Positions 29,979 to 42,431 of a stretch of 64,000 nt of DNA are shown here, piece by piece; position 1 is the stretch's first letter, and the number at the start of each line of letters is the position of its first letter. The notes under the pieces are model-generated. The model made no database searches and was not told where the DNA came from. It saw only the letters and a program-made list of their open reading frames with translations. The position numbers and the translations under genes are program-made. This stretch comes from Arachis hypogaea (taxonomy: Eukaryota; Streptophyta; Magnoliopsida; Fabales; Fabaceae), in assembly GCF_003086295.3 (NCBI RefSeq), contig NC_092042.1, forward strand, positions 39,169,419-39,233,418, written 5' to 3'.

Positions 29979-31148
29979 TTACTTGAGATGATAGTTTACT
30001 CTGGGGTTTTCCCCCATGTTGCCCAGATAATCCTTGAGTCTTTGTCCGTTCACTGTAAAAGTCCTCTCTAACCTTTCATCCATGATTTCGATGTGTCCAT
30101 ATGGTGAGACTTTTGTGACAATGAAAGGCCCTGACCACCTCGATTTGAGTTTTCCTGGGAACAGTCTCAAGGAATTGTAGAGGAGTACTTGCTGCCCCTT
30201 TTCGAAATCCCTGGGTGCAAGATGCAGGTCATGTCTCCTCTTTGCCTTCTCTTTATATATATTAGTATTTTCATAGGCTTGTGACCTGAATTCCTCCATC
30301 TCTTGCAGCTGTAAGATCCTCTCTGCACCGGCAGCAATGCTGTCAAAGTTTAGTATCTTAATGGCCCAGAGGGCTTTGTGTTCCAACTCTAGTGGTAGAT
30401 GGCAAGCTTTCCCATAAACCAGTTGATATGGGGACATTCTCAGTGGTGTTTTGAACGCTGTCCTGTATGCCCAGAGAGCATCATCCAGCTTCTTCGCCCA
30501 ATCCTTTCTTGATGCACCCACAGTCTTTTCCAAAATCCTCTTTAGCTCTCTGTTGGATATCTCCGTTTGTCCACTTGTTTGGGGATGGTAAGGTGTGGCT
30601 ACCTTGTGTTTCACCCCATATCATAGGAGAAAAGCCTCTAGTGGTTTGTTACAAAAATGGCTCCCTCCATCACTGATGAGGGCTCTTGGGACTCCGAATC
30701 GGCTGAAGATATTCTTCCTGATGAAGTTCATGACCACTTTGTTGTCATTTGTTGGGGTTGCAATGGCCTCTACCCATTTGGACACATAATCCACTGCTAC
30801 CAAGATGTACTTGTTTACATATGAGGTTGGGAATGGTCCCATGAAATCTATTCCCCACACATCAAATACTTCCAGTTCCAAAATGAAATTCTATGGCATG
30901 GCATTTCTTTTGGGCAAGTTCCCAGATATTTGGCATTCATTGCAGTTTCTTACCAGTTCTTTGGCATCCTTGAAAAGAGTAGGCCAAAAGAATCCACTTT
31001 GTAACACCTTTGCTGCAGTCCTATCCCCTCCAAAGTGGCCTCTGTAGCATGAGCCGTGGCAATTCCATAGTACTTCTCGTCCTTCCTCTTCTGAGACACA
31101 TCTTCTAAGGATTCTATCTGAAGACTTCTTGAAGAGATAAGGCTCGTC
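29979..31148 (-). pseudogene. pol: Integrase of family C
   Basis: The minus-strand frame runs from the zinc-binding HHCC region (about 31100-30930) through the DDE core to the GPY/F-like end, stopping with TAA at 29981-29979. The core shows GIDFMGPF (first Asp), [17 protein letters not shown] (second Asp) and GQTEISNRE (Glu). The C-terminal part has [15 protein letters not shown], and no chromodomain follows. Nonsense codons lie at 30617-30615 and near 30890. The frame otherwise continues from the RNase H region upstream (31149-31151 stop). The junction with family B falls at the stop codon itself. Confidence 0.88.
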
Positions 31149-33280
31149 CTAGACAAAGTATTTTGCATCATTCATGAGCTTCCTTTTTTTATGTTTATTG
31201 ATCCCTGGGGGTAGAGCCCTAGTTGCCTTGAAGTTGGCGATGTTTGCAAACCATGGGGCTTTGTGCACTGTCATTAACTGCTCATCAGGGAAGAGCTCGT
31301 TCACACTCATATCATGTGTTTCCCCTTCCTCATGAGGAATCCTGGATAGGTGATCTTCCACCTTGTTCTCCACTCCCTTCTTGTCTCTGATTTCAATATC
31401 AAACTCCTGCAATAATAAGATCCATCTTATTAGTCTTGGTTTTGATTCTTGCTTGGCAAATAAATATTTAAGTGATGTGTGATCTGTAAAAACAATTACT
31501 TTAGCACCAATGAGGTATGATCTAAACTTGTCAAATGCAAAAACTATGGCTAGCAATTCCTTTTCAGTAGTGGTATAATTTCTTTGAGCATCATTGAGGA
31601 CCTTGCTAGCATAGTATATTACATGGACTAAGTTGTTTTTCCTCTGCCCTAACACTGCCCCTACTGCAAAGTCAGATGCATCACACATCAATTCAAAGGG
31701 TAAGTTCCAATCAGGTGGGGAGATGATAGGGGCAGAGGACAATCTTTCTTTCAAATGCTCGAATGCCAACATGCAGGTTTCGTCGAAGATGAATGGTGTA
31801 TCTGATACAAGGAGATTACTCAAGGGCTTAGCTATTTTTGAAAAATCTTTAATAAATCTTCTGTAAAAGCCAGCATGCCCTAAAAAGCTTCTAATTGCCT
31901 TGACATCACTGGGTGGAGGGAGCTTTTCAATAAGTTCTACTTTAGCCCTGTCCACTTCGATTCCTTGGTTAGAAAGTAGAACCTCAAGCTTGGAGAGCCT
32001 ATCCTCAGTTATTGATGATGGGTTGAGATTAGGTGGTTGAGAAGGGTGGTTGGATGGATGTTGGTAGGATCTTTGTGAGGTGTGTTGATGAGTTGCATTG
32101 TTGTTGGAATTGAGGTTGTGGCGTCTCTGATCTTGCCCTTGGTCTTGTTGGTTTCCCCACCCAAAGTTGGGGTGATTTCTTTTGGAGTATGGATCATGAA
32201 CTTGTCTAGGTGAGTTTCCAACATAGTTGGCTTGCTCCCAGTCACCTTCTTCTCCTATGTTCGCTCCTTCTTGAGCTGACGATGAAGTGATGGCTGCTGC
32301 AACTTGGTTTTCCTCCACCTTCTTGGTAAGATCTGCTAGCTGCTTGGTGATCATCTTATTTTGAGCTAACAATGCATCCATGTGGTTTAGCTCCATTACT
32401 CCTCTGGTGTTACTTCTTTTGGAGGCATAGAAGTAGTCATTCTCAGCAACTGTTTCAATGACATCTACGGCTTCCTCAATGGTTTTCTTCTTGTTTAGAG
32501 AGCCTCCTGATGAATGATCCACAGCCTTCTTTGACTCATAGGAAAGACCTTCATAGAAGATGTGAAGTTGAACCCATTCATTGAACATATCTGGTGGGCA
32601 TCTTCTTGTTAAGTCTTTGAACTTCTCCCATGCTTCAAAGAGAGTCTCACCATCTTGTTGCCTGAAAGTTTGCACCTCAGCTCTCAGCCTGTTGATCCTT
32701 TGAGGAGGGTAAAATCTTGCCAAAAATTTGTTCACCACATCTTACCAATTTGTTAAGCTCTCCTTTGGGAAGGATTCAAGCCATTTGGATGCCTTGTCCC
32801 TGAGTGAAAAAGGGAACAAGAGCAGCCTATAGACATACGAATGGACTCCATTAGACTTCACAGTATCACAAATTCTTAGGAAGGTGGTTAGATGTTGATT
32901 GGGGTCTTCTTGAGCACTTCCTCTAAATGAACAATTGTTCTGAACATGAGTGATGAGCTGGGGTTTTAGTTCGAAATTGTTGGCATGTATGGTGGGCTTC
33001 TAAATGCTACTTCCACAGTTTCCTGTATTAGGATTGATATAGGAGCCTAGAACTCTCCTTTTCTGCCCAGCACGGTTTGCATGGCCTTCTCTAGCATGGT
33101 TGTGAGCTTCTTCTTCATGATTGTTCTCTAATTCTCTTCCATATTAGGTTCAAAGTACTCTTCCTCTTCTTCTTCAGCACCAATAATTCTTTTCCCTCTT
33201 GTTTCCCTTCTTAATCTCCAAAGGGTCCTTTCAGGTTCTGAATCGAAGGATGTTGAAACTCCTTCTCTTCTCCCTGTCAT
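31149..33280 (-). pseudogene. gag-pol: Family C gag fused in frame to RT thumb and RNase H
   Basis: Gag starts at ATG 33280 and is degraded for its first 180 codons (stops in the early part and at about 32745). From 32738 it is open for 529 codons. Residues 1-256 of that part are gag ([16 protein letters not shown], a Gln/Asn-rich stretch). At about residue 257 (genomic position near 31965) it switches without a frameshift into [10 protein letters not shown], the end of RT, followed by the RNase H domain ([27 protein letters not shown]). Gag C-terminus, protease and the RT catalytic core are absent. Compared with A1 roughly 2.2 kb is missing. The frame ends in a nonsense codon at 31151-31149 before the integrase. 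Confidence 0.88.
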
Positions 33281-33563
33281 ACAACAGACAGATTGCACAA
33301 CAGGAGATAAAATGAAGACTATTCTTGTTAGAGTAATTGTTAGTGTGAGTGATGCAAATTATCAAATAGTTAGTGGGTTAGTGAGTATAATTGTAATCAA
33401 CAAAGAAAGAAAGAACGAAAAACAAAGAGGGTGCAGGGGATGAGGAAGAAATTAAAAAAAAGAACTAAAGGGAATTGATTGAATCAAATAAACAAATAAC
33501 GAAACAGAAAAAAATGCTCAATCTAGTGATCTTCAAACTTAATCATTGTTGATTCAAAATCAA

Positions 33564-33581
33564 TTCCCGGCAACGGCGCCA
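33564..33581 (-). promoter_or_regulatory. Primer-binding site of family C, one base short
   Basis: Minus strand TGGCGCCGTTGCCGGGA, with three G instead of four before the final A compared with all other elements here. Six bases separate it from the LTR end. Confidence 0.88.
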
Positions 33582-33587
33582 TAAACT

Positions 33588-35833
33588 TGATGCATGAAAA
33601 CTTGTCTCTCAACAAATTTTCCTTCGGCAAGTATACCGAATTGTCGTCAAGTAAAACTCACAATATAGTGAGGTCGAATCCCATAAGGATTGATTGGTCA
33701 AGCAAATTTAGTTAGAAGAATATGCTAGTTGAGCTAAACAAAATTTAGATTGAGAACTTGCAAAAATTTAAATGACTGGAAAGTAAATAACAAAAATTAA
33801 AGTGCAGAATCTTAAATGGGGATTTGGGGTAATGAGCATGAAAATAAATGACAGAAAATAAAGAGAATGGGTAAGATCAGAAATAGGGTAATCATTGGGT
33901 TCAGGAGATGTTGCATTCTCCGGATCAAGTTCAATCTCATCTCTTCCTCAATCAATGCATTCATTGATCTCCTTGGCAATCTTAAGTGATTGGATCCCAA
34001 TTCCTTGGCAATCCAATCTCTCTAAGCTTGAACAATTGCCCAATTCCTTGATTTAATTGCTCATGGGAAGAGATGAAATGTGGTCACTGATTATACCACA
34101 TGTATTTCCAAATCAAAGTATTGGGAGGATTACATGTCAATATATCTGCCCAAACCCCAATTTGGTCCAACATGAGAAAGCATTTCTAGCATGATCTCCT
34201 CATCCCTTTTCCAAGGCTCAAAGGAGATCCAATTATGGAGAGTTTCTTTTCCAAGACAACTAACCAATTGAATTAAGATCGAAAGCTTTCTAGTAAGATC
34301 AAGAGAAAAGAAAGAAGAAGAAGAATGAAAACTATAATTGATCCATCATATTACAACAGAGCTCCCTAACCCAATGGAAGGGGTTTAGTTGTTCATAGCT
34401 CTAGAAATGTAAAATGGCAGAAAAGAAGAATCCATGCAAAAAAGGGCAGAAAAGTAAATATACAGAGAGTAGTTCCCAAAAGTGCCAAGCTTCTCTATAG
34501 TTCAAAACTACTCCTATATATACTACTCCTCCTGATCTTCTAGTGAGTTCTTCAAGTCTTGGATGTGGGCTCTGAATCTTGAGTTGAAGCAGTTCTCATC
34601 TTTAGTGGGCCCAGCTTGCAGAGAAACATGAATTAGGCTTGGGTATTTAGTGAGATTAACGTTGAGTGCCATTGTAGGTTCAAGAACGTTAGTGGCATTC
34701 ACTTTTTCCACTAACGTTCCACCCTTATGTACCCACGTTAACTCCAACGTTAGTGGTCTTAACGTGACCACTAACGTTGCCTTCTCAATTTTTGGCCAAC
34801 GTTATTGGGACTCACTTTTTCCAATAACGTTGGCTTATACCCCGTCGCGAACGTTATTGGGAATCACTTTTCCCATTAACGTTGCTTGGTGCCTTTTGTT
34901 CCTACATTAGAGTTCACGTTAGTGTAGCTAACGTGACTCTTAACGTGGGTGTGTCTCACCTTCGAGAGTGTTAGTGACACTCACCTTTGTCACTAACGCT
35001 CTAAATGCCCAAATTCTCTACGTTAGAACTCACGTTAACTAAGTTAACGTGGCTCTTAATGTAGTAGTGATGCCATCTTCCAACGTTAGTGACAAAAGTG
35101 AGTGTCACTAACGTTGGCTCTTTGATCTCAACTCCACGTTAACTTTCACGTTAAGACCATTAACGTGAAAGTTAATGTAGGCAATGCTAATTGGCCCAAC
35201 GTTAGTGACAAAAGTGAGTGTCACTAACGTTGGCTTTTGTTTTCCTCTTCCATGTTAGAGTTCACGTTAACTAAGTTAATGTGACTCTTAACGTGGATCA
35301 TTGTCAAGTTTCTCAACGTTAATGGTGTTCACTTTTACCACTAACGTTGGAGAAAAACATTATTGGTGTTCACGTTTTCTCTTAACGTTGGAGTTCTCTT
35401 TTTCTTCTACGTTAACTACCACGTTAACTTTGTTAACGTGGCAAGTAACATGAGCTATGGATGGCTTCACAGGCATTATTGGTGATCACTTTTCTAATTA
35501 ACGTTGCAAGCTTTTTACCATTCCACGTTAGTGTTCACGTTAACTAGGTTAACGTGAATACTAACGTGGTTCTTCCTTGCTTTCTTTGCCTTGAAATCAA
35601 GCAATTAAGTGCATCAAAGCTCTAGCCAAAGTCATGAGATTATGCATCATCAATTTATCATGCAATTCTAGCAAAATTCTCATGAAATCATGCAAAGTTC
35701 ACAATAGTTGCTTGAATCAAGGTGTAAGTGTAATTTAATCCAAAACTTGCCTTATTCACTAAGAAAATGCATGAAACTACTTTAAAACAGTAAAGAAAAG
35801 GTCGGTGAAACTGGCCTAGATGCCCTGACATCA
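33588..35833 (-). repeat. Family C 5' LTR
   Basis: The 2246-base LTR starts TGATGTCAGGG at 35833 and ends GCATCA at 33588 (minus strand), next to a PBS. TATA box at 34515-34522 and an AACGTT/GTTAAC palindrome array at 34660-35570. It ends against a partial family D LTR at 35834. Confidence 0.88.
34660..35570. repeat. AACGTT/GTTAAC palindrome array, second family C LTR
   Basis: Same module types as 6776-7740. Several inverted repeats have a changed spacer (AAAAG instead of ATGTTG between the TGACA and TGTCA arms) while the arms are kept. Confidence 0.88.
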
Positions 35834-36282
35834 GTGGCATATAAACTGAAATTTGATCATTACCTTCTAATTGGAATTAATTGACCAAGGAATTGGCAGT
35901 TAATGAATTTTAGAGGAGACTAGGAAGGTCTAAAGAATTAGGGTCTAGTCACATATAGTTTGCCATGAAATTAAATCTTGCATGATTAAAGTAGTTAGAA
36001 AGAAAAATCAATCCAGAAAAATAGATAACTCTGAAACCTTAACTATCTTCTCCATATTTTATTCCCAACTCATTGCTGCTTGCTTTCTGAAATTCTTAAT
36101 TTACTGTTTAATGCTCTTTGAATTTCCAACACTATTTTCTATTTGTCTAACTAATTCTATCAAATACTATTGTTGCTTAATCCATCAATCTTCGTGGGAT
36201 CGACCTTTACTCACGTAAGGTATTTCTTGGTACAACCCGGTGCACTTGCCAGTTAGTTTGTGGGTTATAAAATACCGCATCA
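35834..36282 (+). repeat. Family D LTR, 3' part
   Basis: It ends ...CCGCATCA at 36282 and contains the U5 segment with a hairpin (CTTTAC/GTAAGG, 36205-36220) and the TTTCTTGGTACAACCCGGTGCACTTGCC block, clearly related to the Feral-type U5. Its 5' part is cut off at 35834 by family C. No PBS follows; gag begins within a few bases, so PBS and leader are deleted. Confidence 0.7.
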
Positions 36283-36285
36283 GAG

Positions 36286-38788
36286 AGTCTTGGCTTCATA
36301 TACATTTTTCTAATCCTAGGCATTGTGGGAGTAGCATCCTTACCCCAAATGTAAATGCAAATAACTTTGAATTGAAGCCACATCTCATCACTTTGGTATA
36401 AAACAATTGTTCCTATGGAGGAGGGCCACTTGAAGATCCAAAACAACATTTATCCATTTTTCTGAGGATTTGTGATACTGTCAAAACTAATGATGTGCAT
36501 CCTGACATTTATAAGCTGTTGCTATTTCCATTTTCCCTCAGAGACAAAGCTACTCAATGGTTGGAGTCATTTCTAAGAGATGGCATCAACAATTGGGAAG
36601 ATCTAGTGAATAAGTTCTTAGCCAAGTTCTATCCTCCCCAAAGGATCATTAGACTCAAAACGGGGGTCCAAACATTCATTCAGATGGATGGAGAGTCATT
36701 CTATGAGGCTTGGGAGAGATACAAGACCCTGATCAGAAAGTGTCCCCCTGAAATGTTCAATAAATGGGACATACTTCAGAATTTTTATGAAGGCTTAACT
36801 TTGAAGGCTCAAGAAGCACTAGATCACTCAGCAGGAGGCTCCCTACAATTGATGAAGACTGCAGAGGAGGCCCAAAACCTCATTGATATGGTGATAAACA
36901 ATCAATATTTCTTTGCTCATCAGAGACAATGCCAACCATCACAAAGCAAAGGAGTGCTAGAGTTGGAAGGAGTGGACTCAATACTAGCTCAAAATAAGAT
37001 GATGCAGCAGCAAATTCAACAATAGTTTGAGCAAATGGCTAAGAGGATTGATAACCTCCAAGTTGCAGTAGTGAATACCAGCCAACCATCAACCACATGG
37101 GTCCAGAATAAAGAAAACCAAGAAGATCAGCAGCAGGAACAAGTAAACTATGTGCACAACCAAGGTTCAGTATCAAGTGAAGTTTATGGTGACACTTACA
37201 ATCCATCCTAGAAGAACCACCCTAACCTTAGATGGGGAGATAACCACAATCAAAATCAGCAGCCATGGCAAAGACATTCAAACCAAAACAACTCAAGAAA
37301 TAACCAGCAGAACAATAACCAAAATCCATATAAAAAACCCCAAAATAATTATCCTAATTCCAACCATTATCCATCCAATAACCAAACCATCAACCAAAAC
37401 AACTATCATCCACCCTCAACAGTTCACAACCAACCACAAATCCCACAAGACTCTCAGAGAATCTCCAACTTGGAGATATTAATGGAAAAAATGATGAAAC
37501 AGCAAGAACTTACAAACAAGAACAATGAAGCTTCCATAAGAAATATAGAAAGGCAGATTAGGCAGCTTTCCAAGCAAGCTATGATTGAAAGGCCAACAAG
37601 CTCACTCCCAAGTGACACCATTCCAAACCCTAAAGAAGAATGTAAAGCTATACGGCTAAGGAGTGGAAAAACCTTGATGAATGACAAGAAGCCAACTGAG
37701 AATGATGAAGCTAGCAGCAAGAATGATGCTACACTCAACAAGGATGATCAAGAGAAGCCTGAAGAGGGAGAGAAACAGCCACAAATCTCAAGGAAAGGGA
37801 AGCAAATAATGGAAGAATCATCTCAAGGACATAAGCAAGTGGAGAAAACTTTCACACCTCCCTTGCCATACCCTCAAAGGTTCAACAAGAAAACCAAGGA
37901 TCAACACTTCCCCATATTCCTTGAAGTTTTCAAGAAATTGGAAATTATCAGTAAGAAGAGAAGCTGTCATGAGAAGGAGACCATTATGCTCACACAAGAG
38001 TGCAGTGCTGTAATTCAAAGAGGTCTCCCACCAAAACTCAAAGATCCTGGGAGCTTCTTCTTACCTTGCACCATTGGCAATATGACCATAAAAAAGCACT
38101 GTGTGACTTAGGGGCCAGCATTAATCTAATCCCCTATTCCATGATGAGAAAACTATGCATAAAGGAGGTAAAGCCCACACAGATGTCACTAGAGCTCATG
38201 GACAAATCATTGGTGTTTCCCAAAGGAGTAATTAAAAACCTTTTGGTCAAGGTGGATAAGTTCATATTCCCTGCAGACTTTGTGATCCTAGATCTAGGAG
38301 AAGAAGGGAGTGACTCCATTATCCTAGGGAGACCCTTCTTGGCCACAACAAGGGCCATAATAGATGTTAAACAAAGAGAGTTCACCCTGAGGGTACATGA
38401 TGAAAGAATCACTCTGAATGTCTTTCCAGAGGCACAATCTATTACTGAAAAAGAAAGCTGCATAGAGGTTGACAAGGAAGACTTGTAGTGGAAGGAAGAG
38501 ACCAACAAGACACTCATTAATCCCCTTCCAAAGTAAGAAACAAGAAACAAAGCAGAACAAAAGGAGGATGTGCAGAGTGATGAGGGGAAGCAAGAAGAAA
38601 ATGAGGTGTTAGCCAATGAGAAGGCAAATTCCAAAATAAAGCCCACTGTCAAAGGAGAAGGATCACCAAAAAGGAGAAAGAAAAGCAAGAAAAAAGCTCA
38701 AAAAGGGTGGAAGAACAAAAAAACCCCAACTGAGGGATTCTCAAAGGGAGATGAGGTACATCTAATCTACCAACAGCTAGGAGCAAAC
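36286..38788 (+). pseudogene. gag: Family D gag-protease, main part
   Basis: The N-terminus is missing. The remaining frame shows the gag domain (DIYKLLLFPF, WERYKTLIRKCPPEMF, DHSAGGSL), a Gln/Asn-rich stretch, then LRSGKTL. The protease follows with active site CDLGASINL (near 38100) and ILGRPFLA (near 38320-38345). It is broken by nonsense codons at 36399-36401, 37023-37025, 37209-37211 and 38486-38488, and by a one-base frameshift in the A-run near 38090-38096. After the protease comes a Lys/Glu-rich tail interrupted by the solo LTR at 38788. Confidence 0.85.
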
Positions 38789-40451
38789 TGATGAGCGGAT
38801 AATTTGTACGCTTTTTGGCATTGTTTTTAGTATGTTTTTGATATGATATAGTTAGTTTTTAGTATATTTTTATTAGTTTTTAGTTAAAATTCACTTTTCT
38901 GGACTTTACTATGAGTTTGTGTGTTTTTCTATGATTTCAGGTATTTTCTGGCTGAAATTGAGGGACCTGAGCAAAAATCTGATTCAGAGACTAAAAAGGA
39001 CTGCAGATGCTGTTGGATTCTGACCTCCCTGCACTCGAAGTGGATTTTCTGGAGCTACAGAAGCCCAATTGGCGCGCTCTCGACGGCGGTGGAAAGTAGA
39101 CATTCTGGGCTTTCCAGCAATATATGATAGTCCATACTTTGCCCAAGATTTGACGGCCCAAACCGGCGTTCAAAGTCACCCTCAGGAATTCCAGCGTTAA
39201 ACGCTGGAACTGGCACCCAAATGGGAGTTAAACGTCCAAACTGGCATAAAAGCTGGCGTTTAACTCCAAGAAGAGTCTCTACACGAAAAATGCTTCATTG
39301 CTCAGCCCAAGCACACACCAAGTGGGCCCGGAAGTGGATTTTTATGTCATTTACTCATTTCTGTAAACCTTAGGCTACTAGTTTTCTATAAGTAGGACCT
39401 TTTACTATTGTATTTTCATCTTTTGATCACTTGAGATCTCTAGATCATCTTCGGACATCTAGTTCTTAGATCATTGGGAGGCTGGCCATTCGGCCATGCC
39501 TAGACCTTATGCTTATGTATTTTCAACGGTGGAGTTTCTACACACCATAGATTAAGGTGTGGAGCTCTGCTGTACCTCGAGTATTAATGCAATTACTATT
39601 GTTCTTCCATTCAATTCCGCTTGTTCTTGTTCTAAGATATCACTTGTTCTTCAACTTGATGAATGTGATGATCCGTGACACTCATCACCATTCTCACCTA
39701 TGAACGTGTGACTGACAACCACCTCCGTTCTACCTTCGATTGGGTGAATATCTCTTGGATTCTTTAACCGGAATCTTCGTGGTATAGGCGAGAACTGATG
39801 GCGGCATTCAAGAGAATCCGGAAGGTCTAACCTTGTCTGTGGTATTCTGAGTAGGATTCGATGATTGAATGACTGTGACGTGCTTCAAACTCCTAGCAGG
39901 CGGGGCGTTAGTGACAGACGCAAAAGAATCGATGGATTCTATTCCGGCCTGACCGAGAACCGACAGATGATTACCCATGCTGTGACAGAGCATAGGCAAC
40001 GTTTTCACTGAGAGGATGGGAGGTAGCCATTGACAACGGTGAAACCCTACATAAGCTTGCCATGGAAAGGAATAAGAAGGATTGGATGAAGACAGTAGGA
40101 AAGCAGAGAGACGGAAGGGAAGGCATCTTCATGCGCTTATCTGAAGTTCCTACCAATGAATTACATAAGTATCTCTATCTTTACCTTTGTGTTATTTTCG
40201 TTCATCACCCATATACATTTGAGTTTGCCTGACTAAGATTTACAAGATGACCATAGCTTGCTTCATACTAACAATCTCCGTGGGATCGACCCTTACTCGC
40301 GTAAGGTTTATTACTTGGACGACCCAGTGCACTTGCTGGTTAGTTGTGCGAAGTTGTGTAATGCCATGGTATTGAGCTACCAAGTTTTTGGGGCTCATGA
40401 CCGGGGATTATGAGAGTTGTGAAAAAGTATTGTTCACAATTTCGCGCACCA
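38789..40451 (+). repeat. Solo LTR, Feral type
   Basis: The 1663-base LTR starts TGATGAGCGG and ends GCGCACCA, flanked by perfect duplications CAAAC (38784-38788 and 40452-40456), with no PBS or internal sequence. It must have arisen by recombination between the two LTRs of one insertion. The host gag-protease frame continues directly on the other side. Confidence 0.95.
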
Positions 40452-40456
40452 CAAAC

Positions 40457-40582
40457 CAACAAGATGATGATTACTACACTGTCAGCAGGATACTCTCACT
40501 AGAGCATGCAGAGATTGAGCAACAAGGCACTGGAAGGAAGCTCACTGTGAGGGGAGACAAGCTGAGACACTACAGTCATTAA
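40457..40582 (+). pseudogene. gag: Family D gag-protease, C-terminal end
   Basis: Continues the frame from 38788 with no stop until TAA 40580-40582. It encodes a short Gln/Asp-rich then basic tail. Confidence 0.75.
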
Positions 40583-40632
40583 CCACCCTAATAAAGGCCT
40601 AATGTCAAGCTAGTGACAATAAAAGAGCGCTA

Positions 40633-40650
40633 CATGAGAGGCAACCCATG
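40633..40650 (+). promoter_or_regulatory. Inter-ORF hairpin, AGGCAA loop (family D)
   Basis: CATGAG and CCCATG pair around AGGCAA with one A-C mismatch, 50 bases after the gag-protease stop and after AAAAGAGCGCT. Confidence 0.65.
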
Positions 40651-41688
40651 ATTTAAGTTTTTTGTTTTGATTGTAATTCCAATAACCAATGATCCTTCTA
40701 ACATGAATTTGAGTTCTCATGAATATATTTGATACTTGCATACATGATCTTTAAGCATATGCTAGATTTCTAAGTTCGATGTGCCTGAAGGCACTCCAAA
40801 ATAGATTTTCTAGCTTTCTTATACTATATGCTCATTCATTTTGATGGAGAATATAGCCAAACATTAAGTTTGGTATCTACATATACATTGAATTCCAGAA
40901 AAATCATTTTTGTTCATAGGATCAAATTTATGAGTAGATGGATCATACATTGTTTTATTTTGGTAGTGTATGGTAGAAAATAAAATGTTCCTTATGATGA
41001 ATGCACCAATTGTGATGGATTATTTGCATTTTACCTTAATCCCTTAGCAAGGGACAAGTTTGCTGTTCACCAAATTTTGGTTCACTATCTAAGGAGTACA
41101 ATTGGTTATTTATGAATGAGGAACATGTTAAATTGTTTAAATGTTTATCACCATACCACCGTGCCACTTTTAAATCTTAAGGCTCACTATTGCTTTGATT
41201 TAATTAAATATGAAAAAAGAGGATTGAGAAGAGGACAAAAGGGGAAGGAAGGCACGGTTGTGACAAGCCAAAGGAGGAGGGTCACTACATGTTTTGCACC
41301 TTTGGAGGCTGAACCTCATGCATCCAATGGGGAAGGAATCCTTGTCAACCTTCAACTATGCATACAAGCCGTTCATCTCATGAGTTTTCTACAATGTTTT
41401 GCTCAATCTTCACCCTCCATAGGCTTAACAGAAATGCCCTCTTCAATTATGTTTTTGTTCAAGGACTTGATGCCTTGCCTATAAATAGTGATGACACTTC
41501 CTAGCATACACATCCCTCATACGAGCCTCCCTCACTTAGAAGCCTTGGTTTCATTCTTCACCTAGCTAAAAACACGTTCAGCATCCTTCCTTACTCAACA
41601 GCAACATTTTCTTTTCCACCCACTTCCTTCCGTAGCTAAACCATAGCCCAAACACAGCCCACCTTTCCTTTCTTCTCTCTCCCAATTC
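40651..41688 (+). other. Family D spacer before ORF2 with internal TATA box
   Basis: AT-rich, no supported gene. A possible decayed hairpin with GGGA lies near 41046. TATAAATA at 41480-41487 lies 209 bases before the ORF2 ATG and is followed by a C/T-rich leader. Confidence 0.6.
41480..41487 (+). promoter_or_regulatory. Internal TATA box upstream of family D ORF2
   Basis: TATAAATA, followed by GTGATGACAC and a C/T-rich region. Comparable in distance to those of E2, E3 and A1. Confidence 0.6.
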
Positions 41689-42431
41689 ATGGCTTCTTCA
41701 AGTTCTAGAAGAAGAAAAGGAAAGGAACCAATGGTGGCTAAACCTCCAACCTATGATACAAAGAAATTTAAATCTCAGTTTCATGAAGCAAGGTATCATA
41801 GACTCATGAAATCAAAACATGTCATTCCTGAGATGGGTTTCAGACTAAAGGAGGAGGAGTATCCCATCATGAGGAAAATCACTAAGGAAAGAAGGTGGGA
41901 ACTTCTATGTGATCCCTTCATTGACATCAGTGCAGTCATGATAAGGGAATTCTACGCGAATGCTATGAAAGAGAGCAAGGACAGCTGCCCGTATAAAAGT
42001 TATGTCAGAGGTGTTGATGTGGATTTTAGTCCATCATCAGTTTTGAGGGTCCTACAATTGAAAACCATAACCTATGAAGAGCTTAGCTTTGAGGACAGAT
42101 TGCAGGGTGAGAATGACCCTGATGAATTATTGCATGGGTTATGTCTTGAAGGCAGATACTGGGAAAGGGACTCAGAGGGAGCTCCAAGCCACTTGAAAAG
42201 ATTAGATCTTACACCTGAGGCCAGAAGATGGTTTGAGATAGTGAGGAGATCAATACTCGCTACTGCAAACACTTAAGAGGTCATAATCAAGCGAGCCCTC
42301 TTAATATACTGCATCTTATATCGAGGAGAAATCAACCTCTCACAACTCATAGCAAACAGTATTCAAGAGATGGCTGAAGACACAAGCAAATCGGGTAGGC
42401 TTGGACACCCAAGCACTATTCTAAGGCTGTG
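41689..42431 (+). pseudogene. ORF2 of family D, 5' part
   Basis: ATG 41689 starts a protein with a basic N-terminus (SSSRRRKGKEP) and the conserved ORF2 landmarks: VIPEMGF, IREFYANAM, YVRGVDVDF, LKRLDLTPEARRWFE and a TANT segment aligning with PTSN of the others. A nonsense codon at 42274-42276 replaces a conserved residue. The frame then stays open until A1 cuts in at 42431 and continues at 63245. Confidence 0.85.
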
